DNA from: Bryum argenteum
Taxonomy: Eukaryota > Streptophyta > Bryopsida > Bryales > Bryaceae
Direction of reading: 5' to 3'
DNA: 64,000 nt
Assembly (NCBI GenBank): GCA_037043015.1
Contig: CM073325.1
Span: 2,358,501 to 2,422,500, forward strand
Below, piece after piece: positions 33,104 through 45,526 of the stretch. A program made the translations under genes and the position numbers. Position 1 is the stretch's first letter, and every line of letters starts with the position of its first letter. The notes under the pieces are model-generated. The model saw only the letters and a list, made by a program, of their open reading frames with translations. It was not told the origin of the DNA and did not search any database.

Positions 33104-36100
33104 ATGGCTCTTGAATCAATTGCAAAAAGACTTGCTGAAATAGGAGACTCTTCCTTGAAGCCACAAAATCCTCCTCTCACTCAGGTATTGTTCTTTACTT
33201 CCTTGCTGGATTGATTCCTTTGATGGAAGTTAATCTTTAAAAGTCCCTTGGGGATAGTATGTACGCTGTCATATAATTAGGACTTGCTATCAACAAGAAA
33301 CTCTAAACTGGAATCGTAATAGCTCACTAGAACCGCATTAATTCAAATGTCAACTTCTTCTTTGAACTCAAACCCATTAAAGGTGTGCATTCACTCCAAA
33401 TACAACCAAAATACACCGTATTCTACTCGTCGCCACGGCACTCTCAGACCTTTAAGGGTTAAGGCAGTGAAACTTTTAATGATTAGTAGAGCATATATCA
33501 TAATTAGTATATCATATCAATTAGTATGAGTTAACCAAAATTCCCTTCAAATTGAAAAAAAAAAAAATTGCCTTTGTGAATGACCAGGAGGAAAACTCAG
33601 GAAAGCAAGAAATGATGGAAGAAGAAGACGACTCAGATGAGGAGGTTTATGCGGTTGCTAATTTCCAACAAATTCTTCAACACAATCTTGCACTCCGTAA
33701 TAATTTCGAGGAAGTATGTTTTAACCAACCTTACTTTAGATTGGTAGTGAGCTCTACTTTCTTCAAAGAGAATCATAGAGTTGACGATTAAAATGATCAT
33801 AAGTTGGATCTTCCCTCGTCTATAGAAGTGCAATAGGAAAGTAGCAAAGTTCACTCCTTTGTGAACATTTTGATATGGATAATCATTTGGTCTTAGGTTA
33901 AAATCAAACGCTGTGATGTTGACCTCTTTGTGGCATTGGCTTGCTAAAGTGTGACAAATGCTTCTGTTCAAAAACTTTGTGTTTGTTTCTTTTTTCAGTT
34001 AAAGCAACTGCATTTACAGTTAACGGAATCCAATATACAACTTCACCAAGCTTGCATTCGAATACACCAAGAGAAAGTGAGAGCACCAATCTTTGTTTTT
34101 GGTTAATATACAACTATTTTCAGACCTACAAAGTTGAGTCTATGAGGTATCTATACTTGAAAGTAAGTGCTTTTGTATTAAAGTTACGACTGTGCAAAGT
34201 TGGTGGAGAAGGAGATATGACCAAGTTTGTTTATCATTTGAGTTCACACAGTTTTTAATCTATAATCTTGAATCAAATTTCCAAGTTGGTACCCATTTTA
34301 TTTACCAATCTTCATGTTGCTTTTAGTGAATTCTAAGTTCCTTGCATTTGTTGTTTAGGAAAGTATGGAGAAAGCATCAAGTGAATCCAAAATAGAAATT
34401 GAAGTCATGAGAAAAGCATTAGACGAAACCAGAGTACAAAAGGAAGCTATAGAGAAAGCATTTAATGATACCAAAATGCAGAAAAAGCTTCTACAATCAA
34501 CCATAGAAAATTTGGTACTCCCATCTTCTATTGCCTCAATTTGACGTGTTTAACATATGTGACAGTTGAAGATTTCTGAATGTCCTCTGGTATTCAGGGT
34601 CTATCATGTCATGTTGATTGTAGGCTTTCTGCTTCCCCTTCACGAGGGCGTTTGAGATGGAAAATTCTCGCACCTGCAGAATTTGAAGCAGGAGAGGGAA
34701 AAAAGTCAGTTAATCTTTGAACGTGATGAATTAACTGGTAACCTATCATGAATTTTTTTTCAATAAAAATTTATTGTGCATTGATTTGTCTCTCACATTA
34801 TCTGTACCAACACTTTGTGAGATGTAGTTTATATACCAACCTACTACTAGTTTCTAAATTACAACTATGCACTCTTATTCCATGTTATATGTTTAGTTAA
34901 ATACATATTAATGATATCCAAGAAACGTTATGTCTATAATATTTCATACCTAGTTAATACTTATTATTCATCAATATAAGCTCTGGATCACCATCTTTGC
35001 TAAAGAATTGGAGTGTCATACAGCAAAAACGCAAACTTTGGAGCATTGTGTTCAAAACCTTGAAAACAAAGTATCTGCATATAGAGTCAAGAATGATGAT
35101 CTTGTTCAACAATTGGAGAAAACTCGGTGATTTTCTTATATCATCTATATTTTTACAAGAAGATGATTATTAGCTTGCTGTTCTTTAAATAATGCTTATG
35201 ATAATTTAAGTAGAGTCAACTTCAACTTCTATATTAAATGGATACTCGACTTATTCTAGAAATTTGTGATTTTTCTATGGAGTTTCAAATATACATCAAT
35301 CTTAGAATGCATAGCTCTCTTATATTGAGTTGGTGCTTAAAACAACATTTATGTCAAAAACATCAATGCTCTCAAGTGACCATATATGTATATGAAAATT
35401 ATATTCTTGCTAAAAATGAGAATTACGTTCGCACTAATTTTTTTCCTTTATATCACTCTTAGTGATCTTCCCAAGTGAATCTCGCAGGATTACTTGTCAG
35501 GCATGTTGTATATGATGGTCATCCTATGCGTAGTTTTAATATTAGGTGATATAGAAGTTAGTTTTTTCCATGTGAAATGAGTATTATTGTTATGGCATTG
35601 AATATAGATTGGAGATGGATCAAGTAATGGCTGATAAAAAAAGCATAGAGTTGGTGCACTCAAGGCACTTAATGACTTTGAGGGTTGAGGAAGAAACATC
35701 TACGCAACAAGTTCTTGACTTGGTTCAAAAGGTTATTCTCTAATGTACTTTTGATTAATAAAAGTTCCTAAATTAAAATTAGTACAAGTGTAATCAGATA
35801 AGTTTAGAATGTACTTACAATATATACCAATTGATAATAAAAAAGGTGTTTAAGTAGATGGAGTAAACAATTTCAATTGTAGATTCCATCATTTACTTGA
35901 CCTCAACCTTCACTCCAAGGTGTTTTATATATTGTGTATATCAAAAAGCAAAAAGCAAAAACTAAAACCGTATGTTGTTCACCCTTTCATTCTAATGTAA
36001 CAAGACTCAAATAAATCTAACACAAACTCAGTATCAAGTATTAAAAATAGAACACCCACTTTCATGCAAATTCTAATAATCGAGACAAACTAAGATTGAC

Positions 36101-39100
36101 AAACCTTGAAACTTATTCCCAAACTTTTGAAAGGTGAACAATTGAAATTTTTGAACTCAAGTGAACTTTGTGTGGGTTGGTATAATTAGTGCAAGCATTT
36201 GGAGATGGACTTGGAGAAATCCAAAGTTACCATCGAAGCTGCTCAACAAAAATTGTTTGGAGTTGCACATGAGAAAGATTCTATCATTACAAATTTGAAA
36301 GATTCTCTACAAAGAATGGAGTAAGCCCCATATGTTGATCATGTTGATGTCGAATAAACAAACAAACCTTGTATATTCTGCAATAGAAGGAAAATGATTA
36401 AAGCACCATAACACATATTAAGAACAAGTAAAATGATTTGTAAAGACTATCGAATACGTACCAAGCTCTTTGTAAGCTTGTGCATTATCACCACTTCCAA
36501 TGAAGGTAGGAATCAAAAGTGTCCCTTTTCTAAGACGCAATCTCTAAATAATTCAATAATTGATTTTGAACTTCAGAAAGACTTAACAGAACCTGATGAT
36601 ATAATAATATTAGTAATATCGTATTTCATTTGTAGGGAGGATATGTTTGCCATGCAAGAGCATAGGAAGAAGATAGAGCAGGAGTGGAACTGTGAACGAA
36701 AGAGATTGTTACATACCATTGAGAGCAAAGAGTGGTATGTCATCATTCTTTCTCCCTTTCGTTCTCGAAGCTCAAAATTAACCCTTAAACGCCCATGGGG
36801 CTGACACGAGTAGCCCAAAATTGGATGACAACATCTTTTGGACTTGGGCATCATGAATAGTGCACTTTTTGAACTTGGGCATCATGAATGAACTAATCAA
36901 TGATGAGCTTGCAACCTCCTACAAGGTTATGTACAGTCCCCTCCAAATGATTTACGAATTCAGCATTAAGGACAATTTTCCTATCAACTTTGACCATTGC
37001 TTGTGCACTCGAAAATGATCCGATTTCAAAACCATGAAGTGCGGTGCAATCACAATGAAGACTACTACATCTTTGACATGATTGCACACATTCGACAATG
37101 AAAGGAATATAAACGATTAGAAATACTTCATACACTATCGACAAAAAAGTGATACCATTCTTTGCTTCAATTTGTATGTTCATACAAGCTTGCAAATTTG
37201 AAATGAGCTTGCAAGTTTGTTCTTTAGATAGTGTTGCTCATTCGTAATGCATGATTTGTATCTCTTCCTCTCGTGTTGTGGAGTGGAGCAATTTTTGTGA
37301 AGGTATTACATAGTATTTATAGTAGATTGATAAGTAATTCCTTAAAATCAGCAAGAATAACAAACATATCTGAGCTTAGTAATCAATTTATGAGAGATAT
37401 CACTCAATGTCTCATGCACCACCCTTTACTTTCTAGTGCAACATTGTTGAGGAGTGGGAAGGGCTTTTACAAGCTTTGACAAAAATTCTTTAAATATCAA
37501 GAATATTTAAGACTCCGCTCCAGATTTTAGCATGAAGTAGAAGTGATACAAATCATGCATTAGAATGATCTACAATATTTAAAGAACAAAATTGCAAGCT
37601 CATTTCAAATTTGCAAGCTTGTATGAACATTCAAATTGAAGCAAAGAATGGTATCACTTTTTTGTCGATAGTGTATAAAGTATTTCTAATCGTTTATATT
37701 CCTTTCATTGTCGAATGTGTGCAATCATGCCAAAGATGTAGTAGTCTTCATTGTGGTTGCAACGCACTTCACGATTTTAAAATCGGATCATTTTTGAGTG
37801 CACAAGCAATGTTCAAAATTGATAGGAACATTGTCCTTGAATGCTGAATTCGTAAATCATCTCGAGGGGACTGTACAACCCCAACCTACCCACCACAATT
37901 CTTTCAAAGCACAAAATCACTCATACAAATTGTGAGTTGCATTGTAAAATTTCACTTTTTGAATGCATCACAAGAAGGTAATTAGTTTGACATCAAAATA
38001 TAAGTAAAAAGTTGAGTACGATGAGAGCTACAAAGCAAATTCTGTTGGAAAGAAGCCCCTCGGGCTTCCTTGGGCGTTTAACTACTGCTAAGGAGGTGAT
38101 TGTATGAAGCTCTTAAATCTGGATTTCAGTCATCTAAGTTAATGGAACCTCCGAGTACTCGACAATCACCTCCTTTCCAGATGAGATCACGCACGAGATT
38201 GAAGTATAAGCTCCAAACACATGTTTGTCATGAAAGTTTAACAGTGTAAATGACATCCATTTCAGATTCCTCAACCTTTTAGTATATTTACTACGGTGCA
38301 AGGCATGGGGTATTTTAAACTCAGATGAGCATCTGGGACAGGCAGGATCAGCAGATGCTGAGGTCGAACGAAGAGACAGAGATGAGGCTCAAGGACGACA
38401 TGGAGATGCGCTTCACACTCTTGCAACGAGAAAAGGAGGAAAGCGAGCGGCTCTACAGAGAAGAAGCCGACTTGTGCATCAAGGAAGCTCTCATGGATGT
38501 CCGCTACGAAGAAGACAGACAACGGGAGCTTCGGAGAACTTTAGAAGGGGAAGTGGCTGACCTCCGCGCTATGCTCTCTGCCATGGAGCAAGCCAGCACT
38601 GATGCCGAAACTCGTCACTCCAAATCCATGAAAGAGCTCACCAAGGTTCGCATCGGTACCTCTTCTTTTGGTCCATAGTCATTGTTTCTCTGTGATCTGA
38701 CATGAATGTGTCTTCAGGAATGCATGTCGCTCCGAAAGGAAGTAGCTGAATATAAAGAGAAGGAAAAGGAGAATACTGAAGCTCTGAAAAGTCTCCAAAG
38801 AGAAAACTCCCAACTGCTCTCAGAAATTGAAGGACTCCGAGCCCAACTTGATGACGCTCTTTCGAAGAACCATGAATCTTACTCAACAATCGTTGATTAC
38901 AGGTACCCGTTTTCTACTGTATGTACAGACTGACTTCTATGTTATCATAGCCGTGATCCTTCATGCCAAAACCTGTATGAAACAGGAGAGCGATCGAAGA
39001 GTACGAGCGACAGACGGAGCACCTGAAAATCGACCTTCATGACCTAGAAAAATGTCGGGAGCGAGACCAGCAGGACCACATTCGTAACTTAGAAAATGCT

Positions 39101-39954
39101 AAGGTGCCTGTTCCATCCTTGGTTCTAGAAGCCTCCAATTTCTTTACTGCATGTGTAATCAATCAAGTTCATGGGAATCTTTAGTACTGCAAGGTCATAG
39201 ATTCTGCTGAGTTCCATTCTGTACCAGCTTGATTGCAGAACACAATGTTGGTATTAACAAGGAAGACATGCTGTCCAATGTGGAGTGACAGAGAATCTGG
39301 GCAACTGAAAAAATCGCTGTCATTCTGAAAGAAAATAAGCTGGCAGAGGAGCGACAACGGGCTATCACCGAAAAGAACCAGTCCTTAAAAAAGGTCAGAA
39401 CCTGCCATCTCTCCATCTCGTATGTTTGAGCTCTCCTACAAGAATGACGTTTACTGTTACCGCATTTTGCAGAAACTTAAGGAAACCAACAAGTTGCTAG
39501 CGACTATGACCGCAGATCACAATCAGCTTATGATCCGCACCAGAGAGATCGAGACTCAATTGGCATATGCTCATCCCTCCAGAATGGTATGACATCCAAA
39601 ACTCTTCATCCTGTAAGAGAGCGCTGTTTATAAGTCTATTATGCTGAAGCTTGAGCTTCGTGTTTGTATCAGATGTGTGCATCACATCTGTCAGATCCAT
39701 ATATGGCAAGATCAGGGCGGAGCAGCGGCAATGCTGCGTGGTTGAGGGCGGAGATGGCTCAGCTAGAAAAGCGACAATCTCAGTTCCTTATGAGGGGAGA
39801 GCACGGGGAAAAGAATCAGATACCCCAACGATATCACGACTCCAAGCCTAACAGGGACTTTCCGGAGCAAGAAATGGAGGAAGGGAGAAGCAGGGACGGA
39901 ATCGCAAGCCTTATGAAAGCAGCTGACCGAAGCAGATTCCGCGGAGAAGAATGA
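33104..39954 (+). CDS. large coiled-coil protein, 15 exons, function unknown
   Basis: Exons: 33104-33184, 33588-33713, 33999-34076, 34359-34514, 34680-34737, 35006-35126, 35608-35731, 36196-36320, 36636-36734, 38330-38645, 38718-38902, 38986-39103, 39292-39393, 39473-39586 and 39673-39954. Phases match throughout, giving 694 residues. After an acidic patch (EEEDDSDEEVYAVANF) the protein is almost wholly heptad-like charged helix, with pieces such as NLKQEREKSQLIFERDEL and RRAIEEYERQTEHLKIDL. The C-terminal 90 residues are less helical (MCASHLSDPYMARSGRSSG then LRAEMAQLEKRQSQFLM). It could be a centrosomal or cytoskeletal protein, but I recognise no family. Exon 10 uses an acceptor at 38329; the earlier AG at 38324 would create a stop. 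Because the ninth intron is long and holds an element, two adjacent genes remain possible. Confidence 0.7.
36778..38081. mobile_element. 1.3-kb TTAA-type element in intron 9 of the coiled-coil gene
   Basis: The left end reads TTAACCCTTAAACGCCCATGG (36778 on), matching the end of the TTAA element at 2781. The right end reads ccttgggcgtttaa (38068-38081), its inverse with the terminal part decayed. Inside lies a long inverted repeat. No transposase is present. Family assignment rests on the left end and is inference. Confidence 0.45.
36930..37877. repeat. long inverted repeat, arms about 335 bp
   Basis: The segment from 36930 (tgtacagtcccct) to about 37266 is repeated in inverse orientation from about 37541 to 37877. 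Arms are nearly identical over most of their length and leave a spacer of about 270 bp. Mirror ORFs (both starting MQACMNIQIEAKNGITF) come from the two arms. In a transcript of the host gene the arms would pair into a long hairpin. Confidence 0.9.
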
Positions 39955-40429
39955 TGAGGATTCCGCAACATAGCATACACACTACTAGTATTCGATTTTC
40001 CGTTTAGGCTCTCATCTGCACTCTATCTGCTCAGCGTACCACCATCAGGGGGTCAGAACCCTCATGGATTCACAGCACAAACTGGCTATACCTCGACCAA
40101 GCAAACCACTGATCAAGCAGCTATGAATAACAATTTTCGATTTGAAAGTAGCGCGCAATATTCGAAGCTGTATTGGTCAGATTATTGATTATACCTCGGG
40201 AGGATTCAATGCCAAATATAAGAACAATAATCGCTTAAGATCCTAAAAAATTCGAGACAGTCAACAACTTGGTTGGCCTGATGACGAGAATCTCAATATC
40301 TTAGCAGATGAATGATGCAGGAACGTGGATATAGCTCTGAAGTGGTAAGAGCGGTCCAGCCTGACTACCATCCCATTCTGCATCGAAGAGTTGCTCGCAA
40401 ATAGAATTAATGGATGGACAGTGCTCTTG
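39955..40429. other. convergent 3' flanks
   Basis: Space between the ends of the plus-strand coiled-coil gene and the minus-strand gene at 40430. Probably the two 3' UTRs. Nothing else seen. Confidence 0.5.
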
Positions 40430-41880
40430 TCATTGCCCAGGCGCTGTTCTCAAAAAATCAGGGTCTACCTCCTGAGCTTTTTTCAAGGCATCCAGACTCT
40501 CTTTCTCCATCTCAGCAAGCAAAACGCAAAACCCCTCTGCATCTTTGACTTCTCTCGAAAAGCCAAACCGAAATTCCCTCCAGAGCTTCTTAGGGTCAGT
40601 GATCGCATCAGTTTCCTCAGTAGGCATAGCTTTTGCAAGCACATTGAAACCCCATCGGTCGGCAGAAAAAATGTACGCATCTTGAACTCGCACTTGCAAG
40701 TACACTGCAGAAGAAAGCAAATGTGCAACACTATTAAAAAAACGTCGTGTCCACTAGATCCCACTTTTTAAAACATGCACAAATGAAACATGATCCCAGC
40801 CCACAAGATAGAAGGCAGAATTGCAGATGCCGGAACAAAGCGTACTCACATACTCGAGAAGCTAGAAGCGTCCAAAACACTTAATCAAGTAAATTGAACG
40901 AGATCACATGATTGCAACATGATCGCTGAAAGTACGAACCTGCACAGAAAACTATAAGCGCAAATCTTCGAGTTTCACTCTGATTAATGCCATCGATGAG
41001 CGCTAGCAATACTCTGCAAAGGGGGTCCACTGCAGCACCTGCAATTTCACCTACATCAACCTCGTGACGCCCACCGAGTACGTCCACAAAATGGCAAGAC
41101 CTGCAAACAAAGAACGCAATTCCTGCATATAAGAATTCTCGTCCCAGAAGAAACACGTTTTCATAATATTCATAATCTAAGTCAATCAATCGACCATGCA
41201 GTGAAAACAAATATCACCAGAATCAATACGAGGTTTAAAAAGGAGAGGTCAGAGCTTTACTTCGGAGTAAGGCAATAAATTGAGTAATCTCCTTCAGTTG
41301 ATTTCACAATCGATTCAAGGGCCTGCATTCGGGAGTTGATCAGATTCCCAGACTCCTTCAAAACACTTTGCAGGGCAGTTCCAGCTTCCTTGACAGCGTC
41401 ATTAATGGCACCTCGCACTTTGGTCACTCTCCGCTTCACGTAGTCCAATTCGTGTCGCTGTAAAAGCGTAACAGAGCCAAGCAGAATGGCTCGAGGAGGC
41501 ACACGGTCCAATTCTCGCCACGCGCGTACCAAGGGCGGGGGATCCGTGTGGCCAACTACCATGGAGCCTCGCTCATCCAACACCAGATTGAGCTCATGTG
41601 CGTCGTTTTTCGGAATCCAAATGAGCGGACTACTTCCTAAGAGAATGTAATTGACTATCGAGCCGTGCACTTTTGGCGCATCGGGACCGTCATCGGTGGC
41701 ATTGATGGTGGTCAGTTGCGCCCTCCAATTCGCCGCAAGCAAGTTTTTGGATCGCTGTACTAGCGGCAGAGTCGATTCCTCTCGAATTTCTCCAGCTCCT
41801 GCAGCCTCGCCGCTCGCTCGTCGCACGGCCACATAGCGGTATTCAATGCGCGGCCACAGCGACCGCCATATCCGACTCAT
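40430..41880 (-). CDS. possible FMN-binding split-barrel (PNPOx-like) protein, three exons
   Basis: Exons on the minus strand: 41880-41261, 41100-40940 and 40704-40430, phases matched, 351 residues. The N-terminus (MSRIWRSLWPRIEYRYVAVR) is basic and could target an organelle. The middle has LLGSSPLIWIPKNDAHELNL, DERGSMVVGHTDPPPLVRAW and PPRAILLGSVTLLQRHEL, a pattern like pyridoxamine-phosphate-oxidase-like barrels (strand, small-residue turn, then PPRxxLxGxV). The C-terminal part has VQDAYIFSADRWGFNVLAK and KKLWREFRFGFSREVKDAEG. The family call is tentative. The gene is intact and compact, tail to tail with the coiled-coil gene. Confidence 0.6.
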
Positions 41881-43393
41881 TTCTCAACTGTTTTTCGCGA
41901 TTTTTGAAACACTACATAGATGCGCGTCGTAGGAAGCTCCACATGAGATTTGAGCATCAAAATATTATGGAGAGAATGATCGGGGAGGGTTCTAAATTCG
42001 GGAGCGGAGGAACAGAGTAGTGCATGATAAACCCTGTACCCTAATTATTTCGAAATGGAAGAGGTGATGTATGGCCGCTGCTTGACCCATGACCGCGGAT
42101 ACTAATGTTTGTATCATGCTTTTAACGTCCAGGTAGCTACCAGGGAGGCACCCTAGAATCCGTGGAGACCCCCCAAGGCCATTTTTGATGATTTTGAATT
42201 CAGAAGTGGGGTATGCAGCTCCAAATTACTCCAGAGTATAGTCTTTGGCAATTTAAATGGATACAGTAAAAATTAGGGGGTTTCTTTACCCCACCCCATC
42301 CTCCTTGGTAGCTCCTACGAACGCTTACCCGTTTCTATGAGAGCAAAGCATGAGTCTCATCACATCTAGGTAAGTGGGGTTCACTAAAAATCGGGGTTTA
42401 GTGTAATTTGGGTCTTTGTTCTTAAGTAAAATATTCTTATGAGAAAATAGTTTACCCTCCCAAATGAGCACTCTGTGTTTTTATTCGTCCTACTTACTTG
42501 ATGTAAATGACACCCTAGCGGTTGTGAAAAGGTCACTTAGAATTGGATACATCCGAGGTGTAGATTCTTTAAAGTACAAGAATAATCAAACTTGCATTTG
42601 ACCCCTGAATGTACTTGATGTTGTATTTTTAACATTTTGGACGAAGTGCTAAAACTTGGAGGAGTCATATTTTTAGCAACCAATGTAATACCTCGACGCC
42701 TAGGCCAATTAATTTTCACTACCTTTTCCACCTAGCTTTTCCACTACCTTTAGCTTTTTATTACCTTTTCTTTATGCTTTTTTGAAATATTTCGGGTTTC
42801 AGGGGGCTACTGCCTCTCTCATTAACCCATCGAGATTGAAAATATTCCCGCAATAGACTCTATGATTGACATATTTGAAAAAGACATTATCCTTAAAAAG
42901 TTGAATTTCCTTCGTCCACCTCATGGTGCTCTATCTCCTTCATTCACCTTATGGAGCTCTATCTTCTTCATCCACCTTATGAAGTATTTTCTTCATCTAG
43001 TGTTAGATCTTAAAAGTTATGAGTTGGTATGTATTCCCATTCAAGTTTTATCCAGCTAGTGATATTATCAAACCTTCTAATTGATTTTAGATTTATACCC
43101 CTAAAATTAGACTGAATCTAGTATCCAGATTGACAACCTTCATCAAAATAATAAGCTACGGCACCTCACATTTTCACTATTATGAGTTGAATATCTCCTT
43201 GGTCTTCCAACTACCATCGACTCGCCTACCGATGCCCACTCTTCCTTCCAACGATCGAGTCTCCATAGCCACATCCATTTAAGCACGATAAATTGATCAT
43301 TTATGTTGGCAATCGAAGCATTAGCTTCATTTAGATAGGAGTCCTTCCGTGATAGTACATATCGCATCATTAATAAAGAAGATCAGTTGAGAC
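41881..43393. other. intergenic, no supported gene
   Basis: Upstream region of the gene on the minus strand to about 42050, then AT-rich DNA with short unsupported ORFs. No clear repeat or element ends were found. Confidence 0.5.
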
Positions 43394-44098
43394 ATGGAGA
43401 GGCTCAAATCAGTTAAGAAAAAAGACGAGTCCACAGTACGGGCTCCCGGGATAACCCACCGAAGGTACTCACCGAAGGTAGCTTTGAGATCCAAGCGTAC
43501 TATTGTCAAGGCAACTCCCATCAAGGCAACTCCTCCCAAGGCAACTCCTACCAAGCCAATTGTTACCAAGCCAACTCCTACCGAGCCGATTGTTACCAAA
43601 CCAATTGTTATCAAGCCAACTCCCACTAGACCAACTCTTACCAGGCCAACTCCTTCCAAGCCAACTCCTTCCAAGCCAACTCCTTCCGAGCCAACTCCTA
43701 CCGAGACAACCCCGAACCGAGAGCTCCGTGAATCCTCTAAGCAGCCTATTGATCATCACGAGCCTGTTGAATCGCCGGATCAAAAGCCAGGGACGAGCAA
43801 GGGAGACAAGGCGGCCACACTGGTGGACATGATCACCAAAGCAAGCCTTCGGAATTCGAATGCTATCAAGCAGGTATGGATACTCAAAGACACGGCGTAC
43901 ATGGAGCTGGAGAATCTGAGAAACCAACAGCAGCGCATGAACCAATCTTTCGACAAAATGCTCGAAGAAATGGATGCTTCCATTTTGATAGTCGAAGAAA
44001 ACTTGAAGAATGGTAACGCCGAGCTACTCCAATTGTACCGCCATGAATCGAATCATCAGGAGAATCGAAACGAGCTCCACACCCACAAGTCGATATAA
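43394..44098 (+). CDS. orphan protein with Thr/Pro/Lys pentapeptide repeats (paralogue A)
   Basis: A 234-residue single ORF from ATG 43394. It opens with MERLKSVKKKDESTV, then about 14 repeats of a five-residue unit (K/E-P/A-T-P-x, 15 bp each, 43508-43715), such as KPTPSKPTPS. The C-terminal 110 residues form a likely coiled coil (MELENLRNQQQRMNQSFDKM and MDASILIVEENLKNGNAEL). No domain is recognised. A relative lies at 47636, sharing the opening RLKxVKxxDES and a 3' flank (near 44150 and 48460). No introns, signal peptide or membrane segment are visible. Confidence 0.6.
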   Translation: MERLKSVKKKDESTVRAPGITHRRYSPKVALRSKRTIVKATPIKATPPKATPTKPIVTKPTPTEPIVTKPIVIKPTPTRPTLTRPTPSKPTPSKPTPSEPTPTETTPNRELRESSKQPIDHHEPVESPDQKPGTSKGDKAATLVDMITKASLRNSNAIKQVWILKDTAYMELENLRNQQQRMNQSFDKMLEEMDASILIVEENLKNGNAELLQLYRHESNHQENRNELHTHKSI

Positions 44099-44732
44099 AA
44101 ATTAGTTAGTTTCAACTCTTGCACTTTCAGGATGGAAATCCTCGGCTTAGACACCCACCGCTTCTTCGATAAGGACATATGAAGTCCTTCTGCTGGTGGG
44201 ATATAACGGGAGTAAGAGTGTACCCTAGAATATTCACTATTAGTACATGAGAACTTGATTGCAGAAAATTATTATGTACCTCTATGCAAATATGCCTTTA
44301 TTGGTATTGCTCCCTTTTTAGCACTCTTTCTATATATGTCCAAAAACACCTCATATGCTGAATTTGAACAAAATTTGAGTAAAACATGTATGGCCATTTA
44401 AAAATGTCGACCACTAGTTGTTTTGTCGAGTTTCAGTGTAATACCAAATTTGTGGATATATTTAACAGTACCAAAATAATCTGTGGGTGCATTTAGCTCA
44501 TACTCGAACTAAACTATATTTTCCCAAAATCATCTAATATTCCCATTACAAAGAAATACGTGTTCAACCTGTTCCTTTTGTTACTTAATTTATGATGCAA
44601 GCAATCTCCTACTCACACTAATCATTAAACTCCATCCAATTCAAGCGGTTAGTATTCTACATATAGTTGATTGGAAGCCTATAAAGCTGAGACCCATATC
44701 CAGTGTTGATTCACTTGTATACATTCTTCAGC

Positions 44733-45000
44733 TTAACCCCTAGAGGTCCTTGATACAAAATTGTTTAAATTATCAAAAAGAACCTTCTTCTACTTCAGGT
44801 GCAAAGAAACTCAATCTAAGCATTGATTAGAAGATCCAACCGTAGGATCTTGAAGTTAACTTGACCCTTTTCTTGAATGTCAAATTTGAACCGTTAATTT
44901 TTCTCCAATTTTGAGATTATAATGGTCAAAGTTGGCTGAATTTTCTCCCTGCGGAAATTCCAAAAAGCGATTTCCGCTTTCTTGGACCTTTCGGGGTTAA
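44733..45000. mobile_element. TTAA-bounded non-autonomous element (copy 3)
   Basis: Ends TTAACCCCTAGAGGTCC and GGACCTTTCGGGGTTAA form a 17-bp inverted repeat with intact TTAA at both ends. The family motif ccaaccgtaggatcttgaag lies inside. It is 268 bp long, about 0.5 kb upstream of the dirigent-like gene. Confidence 0.9.
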
Positions 45001-45459
45001 GGTTGATTTGGTAAAGAGTTCAATTTTGTGACCTCTTCCAAGGAAATATACCAATTACATTTTCCTTGTGACATATCATAGACTTTATCCTGAATCCCTA
45101 ACTCTCCTTGTTACCGGCAATTATTTAGAACATAGCCACGTCACCAATTATTTAGAACACCATATTCGATATATTCGGAGACTTCCAAGCTCTCAATTAG
45201 CTCTCAATTTAATGACAGTTTAGCTCGAGTCGAGATAAATTGTACTCAAAATAGTTATCAATAGCAGTTACATTGTGTTTCATATCATGAGAAGATGATG
45301 TACAGTACAGTACATAGTCACAAAAAGCTCCAAAGTTGACCATTTTGGGGCCTCTCGTCCTCTTGTACAATGAGATTGACTTGACTACGGTACTAGTGGT
45401 CAATCCAATCTGGTGGCTACCGTACCTGGTCAATTTAGTAGTCAAACAGATCATTCTGC

Positions 45460-45466
45460 TATAAAA
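45460..45466 (+). promoter_or_regulatory. TATA box of the dirigent-like gene
   Basis: tataaaa lies 67 bp above ATG 45527. Confidence 0.55.
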
Positions 45467-45526
45467 CTGAAACCTCCCACTATTTCCATATCATTTTTGC
45501 TTCAGTGGTTTCATTGATTGATCACC

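Noticed and set aside
36893-37847. two near-identical small ORFs starting MQACMNIQIEAKNGITF
   Set aside because: Both come from the arms of the inverted repeat and lack splice or homology support.
38090-38175. 14-bp inverted repeat aaggaggtgattgt / acaatcacctcctt with a 58-nt loop
   Set aside because: Intronic, single, and without element ends or known function; not enough to call.
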